Shown here piece after piece: positions 43,111-54,138 of a stretch of DNA of 64,000 bases (position 1 is its first letter; the number at the start of each line of letters is the position of its first letter). The stretch comes from Hordeum vulgare subsp. vulgare. Taxonomy: Eukaryota; Streptophyta; Magnoliopsida; Poales; Poaceae. Below the pieces are notes generated by a model. That model had not been told where the DNA came from and searched no databases. It worked only from the letters and a program-made list of their open reading frames with translations. The translations under genes were made by a program, and so were the position numbers. The stretch is from NCBI RefSeq assembly GCF_904849725.1, contig NC_058518.1, positions 14,590,147 to 14,654,146 on the forward strand, written 5' to 3'.

Positions 43111-46100
43111 TCAATAGGTGAACATGGAGGACATTAGAGACTTGGATACATAATGAAGAATTAAGGGGTCTTCATCATTCATATTTTCTCAAGCCAAGTC
43201 ATTTGGATTATCGAGTTTCTATCTTATATCCAATGTGCCTCCTTACGGTAACTTGTACCTAAACTGTTTACATTGTTAGTTGCTTGCCCCTTTGCATGTT
43301 GTGGTTTTGTACCTTGCATGTGTTTGTACATGTTATGCTTCCAACTTGCTTATGTTAAATAACCAAGTATGTGTATGTTGGTTTGCTTATCATGTACATG
43401 TGAGTCTTGTATTGAGCCTTGTTGCATCTTGTTTGTATCTTTGATTGGCTCTTGTGAGAGATTAATGGATTATTTCACTATGGGGGAGTGATGTGCTTTG
43501 CACACCTCACGATCCTATAAATGTGTATACATGGGGAATACCACTTAGTATTGATATTTCAACATTATCCAGTTTCTATGTGGTATGTCTTACTCATGAG
43601 AAATTCAAATTCTAAATGGTCCATTAATTATCTCTTGTTGGTTTTTCGTTTGCTACTTGTTAATATTGTTGGGTTATCACATTATGGGGGAGTAATATGC
43701 TATGTGCATATTACAAGCCTAGAGAATGTGTACATTTGAGGTATTGCCACTTAGTGTTGATATTGGAAATTATCTTGTTCCTAGGTGGCATGTTTGCTCT
43801 ACAAGTGTCATTTGCTTGCGTTTTATGGGTAAAGATGATCTTGGATATATTTGCGATCTACCAATGAGTATCATTTCCAAAATACTTCTTGTTCTTGACA
43901 ATTTGTATTCCCATCATGTGGTAGGAATTGCTAATCGTCTTTACATTGGATTTTGTGTTTCGTTTGTCTTCCTTGCCTCTTGTGGATCTAATTTAACTTG
44001 TCTAAGTGTTTTTATAGATATAGAGAAAGTGATGATCCCATCTTGTGCATTTTGTATTTAAATGCAAATTCTATATAATGCACAACCCTTGGGGGAGCTA
44101 TCCTATTTTCTTTAGAACACTCTCTTTATTCGCCCATCAGAAAATCTTTTGATCCCCATCAAGTGTATGTTGATGGGAGGCAAGTCTTGCTCCTTATGAT
44201 GCTTTGTGCCATCATGAAAATTTGTCGAGGGTTTGGTTTGTTGGAACCTAGCTCTCTTTTGGAAACTAGATACCTCGTGTTTGTTTTCCTTCAATTGGTA
44301 TCTTGTTTCCTTTTTATTTGGCATGTGTCAATGGATATCTCATGCCTTGTTGAATATTTTAATTGATATCCCTCAAGTGATAGTTTTTCATTTGCTATCT
44401 TGTTATCACTTGATACCTTGTCTTTTGGTATCTTATCAACTATATGTTGATTGGATTCTTGAAAGTCTTGAGCATGCATATTTACTATATGTATTTCCTT
44501 TGGCATGCTTTCCTTCTTTGACCCAATATATAGGGGAAACTTCACCTTGTCATAAAATGGCTAACGTGTGCATGAAATTCAAATTCATATCTATATGCAC
44601 ATATGTATGTGGAGTTTGTCCTACGTATTGTTGGTTTCTAACTCTTTGGTCCCAATGAGTTTGGGCACCATTTCGTTTGTTTTGTTGTTCCAGGAACAAT
44701 TGGAGATGCATTGGATGCTCGGCTCACCTATAAGGAAGGTGTTGAGACCATGTTATTATTGGAGCCAAGTTAGGATGATCAAAGAACAACTATCTACTAC
44801 ATCAATCCAATGTTGTCTCGGTAACAAATATCTACTTCATGCATTCTTTTCTTGCAAAGGCCCCTGTTTTTTCTTTACAAGGTGCATCATGGCATGAATC
44901 TCTTGATTCGTTCTTGTAGTACTTGTTTCCTTTCTCAAAGCATCCTAACGATGATGTCTTATTACTAGTTGGGATGTCTTTGATGTTCGTACGTTGGAAG
45001 TTCATATTGTACAATAAGAAAATATTAAGCCATGTGCTATGCTTCCAAGCAAAAGATCTTATTGATATATTTATGACTTCCTTTTGGATATCTAGTTTGT
45101 TCCTTCTTGTAACCATTTCGTGTGTACATTCTTCTTTGTGGATATATATCATCATAATTGTCTTCTACTTAGAATCTTTTACACATGAGAGAAGTTACAT
45201 CTCTAATTGATATCCTCTTTTCTTTTACGTCCACCGTTGCATTTCCTTTTTCAGTTTTTTGGTGTCTTAGTGAAAGGATTTGTCTTGAGTGCGTATCATA
45301 TTCTCCTACATCTTGATGCACTCTTTGGCCGTGAAGATTATTTTTCCTCATGCCTGTCTTGATGAGGGTTTTGCCATTTCGATTGGTATCCCTCCTCTCT
45401 TGACAAGGTTATTATTTCCTATCTTCACCATGGGTTGTCACAAGCGTTAGCTCTTATTTTGTTTATTAGTAAGCTTGTGAACCCATTTTCTAGTATGTGT
45501 GTGTGGGAATGATATGTCTTGCACTTTGTGTCTCATTTTATCAAGACTATGTTGATGAGTAATGTTCATCCTTATCTTAGTCTTCTCAAGTGCCTTGCCA
45601 TGACTCACACACATTATTTTGGTTGAGCCTAATCTTAAGTTGCTTCTTTTACATGTTGCTCAACCACTTGTTTTGTGCAAGAGATTTGCTTATTGTCTCA
45701 TCTTTCTTCTTGCACCCGTTGTGTGTTTTTATTAATTTTGGGGGAGCAACGATCCTATTTTGTGCACTTGTATCTTATACAAAAATCTCTTATTAGTGCA
45801 CAAATCATGGGGAGCTTCTCTAGTTTTGATAAAGCACTCCATTGCTTTTATCATAATATCTTTTATTCATGTGGTTCGAAGGACCATATGATTGTTTGTT
45901 CCATCCGGTATCTTTTGATTGCTTGCCTCTATTTTGGTATGTCCTTGTGGCATACGATTCCTTTAGTTGCAATCTTTAGGTCCTCAATATAGTTTGTTTT
46001 CCTCCAACTACTTATCATTGTATTTGTGTATTTCTTTGCACTCATTTGCTCAGAAGTACACACTTTTTGGAGCACCACCAAATATATTGGCTTTCTAAAC

Positions 46101-46313
46101 TTTTCGTCCATTTTGGCAATCGGTGCCAATGGGGGAGAAGTTTAGAGAGTTTAGTTTACTTTGGATATGTTTAGAGGGGTTTGCTTTTATTGCGTAAGCA
46201 TTTACATCTTGCACGCATGCATTATTGTTTTGTATGTGTGCGGTTGGTTATGCTTATTTCCTTATATAAACTCTCTTGAAGTAGTTGTCATCAATTACCA
46301 AAATGGGGGAGAT
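43111..46313 (+). other. non-coding internal region with repeated polypurine tracts
   Basis: Over 3 kb with no pol-like coding in any frame. The polypurine motif GGGGGAG occurs at 43482, 43686, 44091, 45740, 46131 and 46305; the last adjoins the right LTR. Blocks at 43480-43680 and 43684-43790 look like diverged copies of one another (TATGGGGGAGT...CCACTTAGT.TTGATAT). From 45271 it matches 34995-36129. Short open frames are incidental. Confidence 0.7.
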
Positions 46314-47711
46314 TGTTGGAGCATATATCTCCATATGTGGTTTTGGTACTTGATGACAATTCCTATGGACTAATGGTTGCCTTAAGTTACATTTATAGGA
46401 TTTGTCAATAGGCACTTCTTGAAGTCCATCTGTTGGGTTCAAGGAGTTTATATGATGACCAAGATGGTATTCAAGGTATTATCCAAAGAATGGTCATAGA
46501 GACACATGGTTGATCAAGATCTCAGACAAAGAGTAAATCAAGATGATCAACACACAAAGCGTACAAGATGTACCGAGAGGGATCAAGTGATCCCATGGTA
46601 TGGTAAGCATTGTCCATTACGTGTTTGTGTACTAACCCATGGTCTTCGTGAGAGTTCTATGTGGGGGTTAGGTGTGTTTACATGGGCTTGCGTCAAAGGG
46701 AAGATCTCATACAACCCATGGAGTATGACGTCAAGTTGTGATCATCATCAATGGTTGATCAAGATCTCAGACAAAGAGTAAATCAAGATGATCAACACAC
46801 AAAGCGTACAAGATGTACCGAGAGGGATCAAGTGATCCCATGGTATGGTAAGCATTGTCCATTACGTGTTTGTGTACTAACCCATGGTCTTCGTGAGAGT
46901 TCTATGTGGGGGTTAGGTGTGTTTCCATGGGCTTGCGTCAAAGGGAAGATCTCATACAACCCATGGAGTATGACGTCAAGTTGTGATCGTCATCAAGATT
47001 GCGATGTGCAAGTTCAAGTGGATCAGCACGAAGATAGAATGCTTGAAGCTTGCCGTCCATTGTGTGGCAATGGACTTGTGAAGATATGCTGAAGAGTGGC
47101 TCACCCATAGTGAGTATGGGGGAGAAATCAACTAGTCTTCATCAAGCCAACACAATCAAGAAAGGTGGTCCATCTTGAGGAAGCCAAGATCATCATCATC
47201 TAGCTCAAGAGGACGAGGTGGTGGTCCATCTTGAGGAAGCCAAGATCATCATCATCAGCTCAAGAGGACGAGGTGCAAGGTATAGGTTTGCCCTTGATAG
47301 GTTTTCTGGTTAGGATAGATTGCTGTTCTATCAAGGGGGTCTCTCGAGTGAGTAGCTTGATCGTATTGTTCGTTGAGAGCTCAAACCATTTGCATCCTTG
47401 CATCATACTTCTTGGTTCTTGTTTGGTGTTTCTCTTTGTGAGTTTTAGAGCTTATGGTCATCTTCGTGACAAGCTCGAGTTCATCGAAAACGGAGTCCAT
47501 ATGCATCTACTATGATGTTTTCGATGTTGGAGTTTTTGCCGGTTCTTCATTCATAGAGATCTCACATCTCTATATCTTTGGCATATTCATAACCGCATGG
47601 TCTTAAGTTTTCCAGTCGCTGTTTGGATAGCCCTTGTCGTCCTTAATCCAACAAGCTTGGGTTTGCTCGATTCGGAGCTCGTATGCGAAAGTTATGGCTG
47701 TTTCAGTGGCG

Positions 47712-48116
47712 AGCGGTAGTACCGCTCGACCTAGCGGTAGTACCGCTGGACCTAGCGGTAGTACCGCTAGAGTTGGCGGTAGTACCGCTGGCCCTAGCGG
47801 TAGTACCGCTGGCTCGCGGTAGTACCGCCCCTGGTCAGCGGTAGTACCGCTCCAGGAGCTTAGTACCGCCTGCCTAGCGGTTGTTCGTGGACGGACCTTT
47901 TTGCGAAGACTTTCTTGGCGGTGGTAGTGCCGTTGCACTACCAGGGGCCCAGCGGTAGTACCGCTGGGGCCAGCGGTAGTACCGCTGGGGCCAGCGGTAG
48001 TACCGCTGGAGTGCCGGCGGTAGTACCGCTGCAGCCAGCGGTAGTACCGCTAGCTGGCGGTAGTACCGCTGGAGTGCCAGCGGTAGTACCGCTGGAGTGC
48101 CGGCGGTAGTACCGCT
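47712..48116 (+). repeat. AGCGGTAGTACCGCT palindrome array, right LTR
   Basis: Fifteen GCGGTAGTACCGC cores. The first seven align with the left LTR array; the second block differs in spacer sequence (GGGGCC spacers), showing turnover. The last copy ends 47 bases before TATATAAA (48164). Confidence 0.95.
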
Positions 48117-49231
48117 GGAGCTCGGGCAGAAAGTGGGGGTAACGGTCTGATTCCTTCCCCCACTATATAAAGGGGGTCTTCTTCCCCCTTGGCCTTATCC
48201 ATCCGTTGAGCTCTTGTTCTACCTCCATTGTTGACATTCTTAGAGCTTGATTACTCTCAATCCCTCCAATGATTCTTGCTTGTTCTTGAGGGAAAAGAGA
48301 GAGGAGATCTAGATCCACATCTCCACCAATCACTTTCTCCTCTATGTGAGGGGAACCCCTTGGATCTTGATCTTGGAGTTCTTTGTGAGCTCCTTGTTCT
48401 TCCTCTCATATTTCTCCATAGCTTTTCTTGTTGTGGAGGGATTTGAGTGTGAGGGACTTGACCACTTCGTGTGTTCTTGCCATTGCATTAGTTGCATCGG
48501 TTTGAGTTCTCCACGGTGATACGTGGAAGTGAGAAGTTGAGAAGCTTACTACCTTTGGTACTTAGTACCCTTGATATTGTTCTTCGTGGATGCTTTGGCG
48601 TCCTAGAAGCTTGGTTGTGTCTCGGAGCTCAATCAGTGTGGTGTGAAGCTCCGGGAAGCGTCGGGGTCTCCAATTAGGTTGTGGAGATTGCCTCGAGCAA
48701 TTTGTACGGGTACCGGTAACCGCCCCCAAGGGTTGCCACGTGTACGGGTTAGGTGACCGCCCCCAAGGGTTGCCATTTGTACGGGTCCGGTGACCGCCCT
48801 CAAGGGTCCCTTAGTGGAATCACGGCATTTTGCATTGTGCGAGGGTGTGAGGAGATTACGGTGGCCTTAGTGGCATCTTGGGGAGCATTGTGCCTCCAGA
48901 CCGCTCTAATGGAGATTAGCATCCGCAAGGGTGTGAACTTCGGGATACATCATCGTCTCCCCGTTCCTCGGTTATCTCTTACCCCAACCCTTTACTTATG
49001 CACTTTACTTTGTGATAGGATATTCTTTATTGTAATATATCTTGCTATCACTTAGTTGTTTATCTTGCTTAGCATAAGTTGTTGGTGCACATAGGTGAGC
49101 CTAGTTGTTTGTAGGTTTTGTGCTTGACATATTAAAGGATTAGTTTTATTCCGCATTTGTTCAAGCCTAAACCTTAACTATTTTAAAGCGCCTATTCACC
49201 CCCCCTCTAGGCGACATCCACGTCCTTTTCA

Positions 49232-49781
49232 CGCCCCCAAGGGTTGCCACGTGTACGGGTTCGGTGACCGCCCCCAAGGGTTGCCATTTGTACGGGTTCG
49301 GTGACCGCCCCCAAGGGTTGCCATTTGTACGGGTTCCGTGACCGCCCTCAAGGGTCCCTTAGTGGAATCACGGCATCTTGCATTGTGCGAGGGCGTGAGG
49401 AGATTACGGTGGCCTTAGTGGCATCTTGGGGAGCATTGTGCCTCCACACCGCTCTAACGGAGATTAGCATCCGCAAGGGTGTGAACTTCGGGATACATCA
49501 TCGTCTCCCCGTGCCTCGGTTATCTCTTACCCGAACCCTTTACTTATGCACTTTACTTTGTGATAGACATATTCTTTATTGTAATATATCTTGCTATCAC
49601 TTAGTTGTTTATCTTGCTTAGCATAAGGTGTTGGTGCACATAGGTGAGCCTAGTTGTTTGTAGGTTTTGTGCTTGACATATTAAACGATTAGTTTTATTC
49701 CGCATTTGTTCAAGCCTAAACCTTAACTATTTTAAAGCGCCTATTCAGCCCCCCCTCTAGGCGACATCCACGTCCTTTTCA
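49232..49781 (+). repeat. extra copy of the LTR 3' tail
   Basis: Matches the left LTR tail at about 40083-40637 more closely than the adjacent tail 48721-49231. For example, it keeps three GTGACCGCCC(C/T)CAAGGG units and AGCATAAGGTGTTGG. The five bases beyond (GCAAA) match no left flank, so no target duplication is visible. Confidence 0.8.
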
Positions 49782-50440
49782 GCAAAGCAGAGTTTACATA
49801 GCTTGTGTTCCCTTCAGTATTTTGCAAACTTCTTTTAAATACTGAAGCAAACATCACCAAATTAGACAAACATGTAGACATAGGGGTTCCTAAGATCATT
49901 CAAAATTTCAGCTCAATTGGACATCTTTTGCCAACCCAAATTGTTCGTCTCCCAAAATCACTCTGTTCTGAAACTGCAATAGTCCAAGCTGATAAAACCA
50001 CTCTCAAATATGATGCTCTACCGACCCAATCCTCAAACCAGCTAACCAGATTTAAGTAACCAAAGTAAATGAGGAGCTTACCAAGTTTGGTGTCACTCCA
50101 AACATGTTTGACCATCCAATCATCATCTTGAACACTCTCTAGTCAGAAGCAGTAAATCTAGACATAACGTTCTCTTCTTCTTCTTCCCATCTCTCACGGG
50201 TTGTGTTCTTGTGTGTGATGTATCTCGCTCTCACGAAAATGACAACCATCACTTGTACGGGTGGAGTGTCTTGTGTTTTCTTGTCTACTCCCTTCACTAG
50301 GAAGCACTCGTAATCGTTGGATGCAAATCAGATCAACGGTTCACATGTGTTGGCCTTATGTGGGTTGATGCTGGACTGCCAACACACCTTCATGTGGAGG
50401 GTCTTAGCCAAACAAATGCCCCTCCCGACATCATGGGGGG
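49782..50440. other. degraded repeat DNA, no gene seen
   Basis: No supportable frame. The right part (50260-50440) may belong to the degraded Copia relic that follows, since it lies downstream of that relic's RNase H on the minus strand. Confidence 0.4.
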
Positions 50441-50800
50441 TCTAATTGCCTTTCGGAAGCCATGCCAACGAGCCCGCGACATACTTCGAGCTTCTTCTTT
50501 GTGACCACCTAGGTTCACATATTAGCCCCACTGTCATCGGTGTGAACCTTCTCAAGTTGCATTTGCTTCGAATATGACACATCTTGAATCCAAAGATAAC
50601 AAACTTCAATATGCTTAAAACTTTAGAACTTGAATGAAAGCTTGTATTCTTGCTCAAGCGGATATCACTTTGGTTATCACAAAACACATACATACTTGTC
50701 TTGCATAAAACCAAGCTTACAAGCCAACCATTTCAGCCAAAATAACTCTTTGTTCACCTATGTTACTACAATATATTCAACTTCAATTGCATTCAATGCC
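50441..50800 (-). pseudogene. degenerate Copia RNase H fragment
   Basis: On the minus strand (about 50790-50690) the DNA encodes AIEVEYIVVT-stop-VNKELFWLKWL, recalling STAEAEYIAATEAVKELFWLKWL of Copia RNase H. It then encodes VFCDNQSDIRLSKNTSFHSS, the CDNQSAI..SKN..FH motif. The remaining 60 residues are too degraded to follow to the usual ADIFTK end. No LTR can be assigned. This is an old isolated relic. Confidence 0.7.
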
Positions 50801-52429
50801 ACACACTTTTATACCCTGCTTTGCATCCACAATATCTCTTTGTTCGCCTCTATATGTTTGAGATAACACGCTATAGCTCGTGGTCGAGGTTGAAGCACCA
50901 AGCATCTCACACTAGGGGGTCGAGAATGTTACGCAGGGGCAGGAAGAAGAGGAAGATGTTGCAGCAGGAGAAGGAGTGGTTGAGCTCGCTGGAGGAGGGT
51001 GTGTGAGAGAGGAGTCAACCGTGTGAGGGGAAGAGGAACCACATAAGAGAGGTAAGATTAAGAGGATAAGACGTGATGTCATGGGAGGGGACAAGGGTGA
51101 GGGCGGAAGCGATGACACATGCATGGTTCCACATGACACGTCTTATAACTGAACGATGCGCCTCACGCGTGCGAGAGAGTAGTCGGTTGAAAAGAAGGAT
51201 TTTCCAATATCTTATTATATATAGCACTATTCAAGAATTCATCTCATTAATCAGTTAATTGGCCAGTTAATCACTATTCATTGGATGGCCGAATCGAATA
51301 ACACCTATTCATTGCGTTAACTTGTCAGGCCAATAAATGGTGCGTCAGACCGATTAAATGGTGTGCCAGACTGATTAATTGGTTGTTAGGCCGATTAATC
51401 AATGGTTGGACCGCTAACTCGTTAGCAAACAAAGCCCAATTATTTGGCACATAAACCCTCGATCCTAGCGCCTCCCTATCCTAAAGAGCTAGGGTTTATC
51501 CCTCCACCCACCCCTCCCGCTCCTCTCATTCCATCCTGAACTAGATGGTGACTGGCCAGCTTCTCATCGGTGTACCGCCGCTTCCCCTCATTCGTTGTGT
51601 ATTGTCGCCTTCTCCTCTCTCTCTGTGTGCTGCTACTCCCCCTCCTCCTTCGTGACCTGTCACCACCAGAAACCGACCCATTCAAACGCCCTAGGCGCCC
51701 GCCATCTGTCGGAGTTGCGCCATCTCTCGTTGTTGTATACATCTTTGTTGATGATTTTTATGCCCACATATAGATGATTTTTGTTGTATACATGCCTTTT
51801 ATCTATTGAAAAAATAAAATGGTGCCATATTCTTCGTATTTGCAACGTAGATTTTCTTTCTCTATACAAATTTTGCTTCTATTGAGTTTCAAATTACACC
51901 GATTAATGGTCAACCGATTAATTGAGTTAATAAATTGATTCGGCGATTAATCAATACTTCCAAGCCGAGCGAGCAATTACCGGTTATCGGTTTCCTCAAC
52001 ATTGCTATATAGAGCTAAAGATTAAACACCATTTCCTTCATTTTTTTAATGTAAGAGGTATTATTTTTGCCACGATCGAGGATGAAATTCAAGTTAGTTG
52101 ATTATTACTAAGTAAATTATTTAGCCTAGAGAAGGAAGGGATACGAGAGATACTTTCTTTTTTCTTTACAAGAAGGTACACACGCAATCAGAGAAGATAT
52201 ACTTTTGGAGGGTTAAAAATCAGAATTAGAAAAAAGGGAAAATATCTCCTTCACCCGGTTGATCCGACGCTAGCCTTCTACAGCCTCGAACACGCGATGC
52301 GTGTCCATACCGCTACATCCTTCTTTCCTTATTTTCTTCCCCAACTCCTGCAACCTGCAACATCATGGCTACCACCACATCAAGCTCGTGCAACACCGTA
52401 GGTCCGCAGCTCCTCTGCCCCCGATGTCG
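50801..52429. other. intergenic DNA with CCGATTAA-rich stretches; no gene
   Basis: 51240-51430 and 51890-51990 are studded with variants of (A/G)(C/G)CCGATTAAT, AGTTAATTGG and TGATTAATTGG in both orientations, flanking a ~450-bp C/T-rich block. The pattern suggests the ends of a degraded element, but no termini can be set. Short frames at 50821-51258 and 51476-51777 lack support. Confidence 0.45.
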
Positions 52430-53625
52430 GTCGGCCCGCCCTCGCCTCCCCCACCCCACCCCTCACCCCCGCCGCCGGCCGGCCCTCCGCACGCCGCTTT
52501 TTTCCCTAATGCCGGTCGGCCGATCCTCGCCTCCCCCTACCCCCACCCCACCCCTCGCCGCCCAATGCCGCCCGGCCCTTCGCACGCCGCTTTTTTCCCA
52601 AACTCATACAACGCCATGGCCACCACCACATCAAGCTCGCCGGCGGTGACACGACGACGGGGGCAGGCGGCGGCGCCGGACCTCCTCCCACCCCGCGTCG
52701 CCAGCCGCTCACCCCGACGCCGCCCGGCTCTCCGCACGGCGCTGCCAGCCGCTCCCGTCGCCCCCGATGCCGGGCGACCCTCCCCTCCCCCCACCCCCTC
52801 GCGCCGCCAGTCGCTCGCCCCCGACGTCGGTCGACCCTCCGCACGACGCTGCCAGCCACTCCCGTTGCCCCCCGATGTTGGGCGGCCCTCCCCTCCCCAA
52901 CCCCCTCGCGCAGCCAGCCGCTCCCCGTCGCCCCCCGATGCCGGGCGGCCCTCCCATCCCCAACCCCCTCGCGCAGCCAGCCGCTCCCCGTCGCCCCCCG
53001 ATGCCGGGCGGCCCTCCCATCCCCAACCCCCTCGCGCAGCCAGCCGCTCCCGTCGCCCCCCGATGCCGGGCGGCCCTCCCATCCCCAACCCCCTCGCGCA
53101 GCCAGCCGCTCGCGTCGCCCCCCGATGCCGGGCGGCCCTCCCATCCCCAACCCCCTCGCGCAGCCAGCCGCTCGCCCCCGACGCCGGTCGGCCATTCGCA
53201 CGACGCTGCCAGCCGCTCCCGTCGCCCCCGATGCCGTGCGACCCTGCCCTCCACCACCCCCTCGCGCAGCCAGCCGCTCGCCCCCGATTCCGGCCGGCCA
53301 TCCGCACGGCGCTGCCAGCCACTCCCGTCGCCCCCGATGCCGGGCGGCCCATCCCTCCCCCCACCCCCTCGCGCAGCCAGCCGCTCGCCCCCGACGCCGC
53401 CCGGGCATCCGCACGGTGCTGCAAGCCGCTCCCTTCGCCCCCCGATGCCGGGCGGCCCTCCCCTCCCCCACCCCCTAGCGCAGCCAGCCGCTCGCCCCTG
53501 ACGCCGGCCGGCCCTCCGCACGGCGCTGCCAGCCGCTCCCGTTGCCCCCCGATGCCGGGCGACCCTCCCCTCCACCATCCCCTCGCGCAGCCAGCCGCTC
53601 GCCCCCGACGCCGGCCGGCTATCCG
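52430..53625. repeat. GC-rich minisatellite, 63-bp unit (CGATGCCGGGCGGCCC)
   Basis: About 1.2 kb of tandem units based on a 63-bp period, clearest from 52920 to 53165, where four nearly identical units contain CCCCGATGCCGGGCGGCCC and CCCCTCGCGCAGCCAGCC. Units alternate with variants containing CCGCACGGCGCTGCCAGCC, making a longer composite period outside that core. Because 63 is a multiple of three and the DNA lacks AT, long Pro/Arg/Ala or Gly/Arg-rich frames are open on both strands (472 codons on + from 52301; 367 on -). I treat these as non-coding. Confidence 0.85.
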
Positions 53626-54138
53626 CCCGCCGCCAGCCACACCACGAACGGGGTTGCAAATTTTTCTAGCAGCCTGTCCTTTGTTGCAAAAGTTTCATGA
53701 AACATGGCCTTTGTTGTAAAAAATTCTTTCCGCAACAGCACCTATGATTGCAGAAAGGCGAAGAAAAAGTTCCTGAAAAAAACAATTGTTTATGGAACTC
53801 GACCGTTGTTTCAGAAATTAATGGGTCCAAAATTTATTTTTTACAACAAAGCGACTGTTTGTGCAACTCGACCTTCGTTTCACGAAATTATTGGGAGCCT
53901 GACCGGAGCGGATCAGACAGCTGCGCGCATAGATCAGAAGGCTGTCCATGTGGCGGATGTTTAGTAAAAATCCACGGGCGGATGCGTAGGAGCCCCAAAA
54001 AAGTGCACTTTATATATGAAATTTTATCAAGAAATAAATATATACTACTCCCCAGAGTATTATTAACCAGCACTCCAGCAGAGCACTACTCGCGAGGCCA
54101 AAAGGAAAGGAAAAAAAAAAGACCACCTCACCCCTCGC
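53626..54138. other. 5' flank of the MORC gene
   Basis: 53640-53900 has repeated TTTGTTGCAAAA / TTTCATGAAAC / TTTCACGAAAT phrases of a type common in degraded Triticeae repeats. 54005-54065 is AT rich (TTTATATATGAAA at 54010) and may hold the core promoter. The C/A-rich stretch before 54139 fits a 5' leader. Confidence 0.45.

Larger units (their letters stand above)
46314..49781 (+). repeat. right LTR of the gag-only SIRE-like Copia, with duplicated tail
   Basis: Starts TGTTGGAGCATATATC after a polypurine tract (46305-46311). The first CGTCCTTTTCA end is at 49231, giving 2918 bp. The sequence then repeats the last ~550 bp to a second CGTCCTTTTCA at 49781. It has two copies of the ATGGTTGATCAAGATCTC repeat (46506 and 46751) against three in the left LTR, TATATAAA at 48164-48171, and an empty site for the solo LTR near 48460. 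Confidence 0.8.

Noticed and set aside
52301..53719. Long proline/arginine-rich open frames on both strands (472, 367, 321 and 316 codons)
   Set aside because: They lie in a minisatellite of period 63 with almost no A/T, which keeps every frame open; no conserved domain, start context or codon bias favours one.
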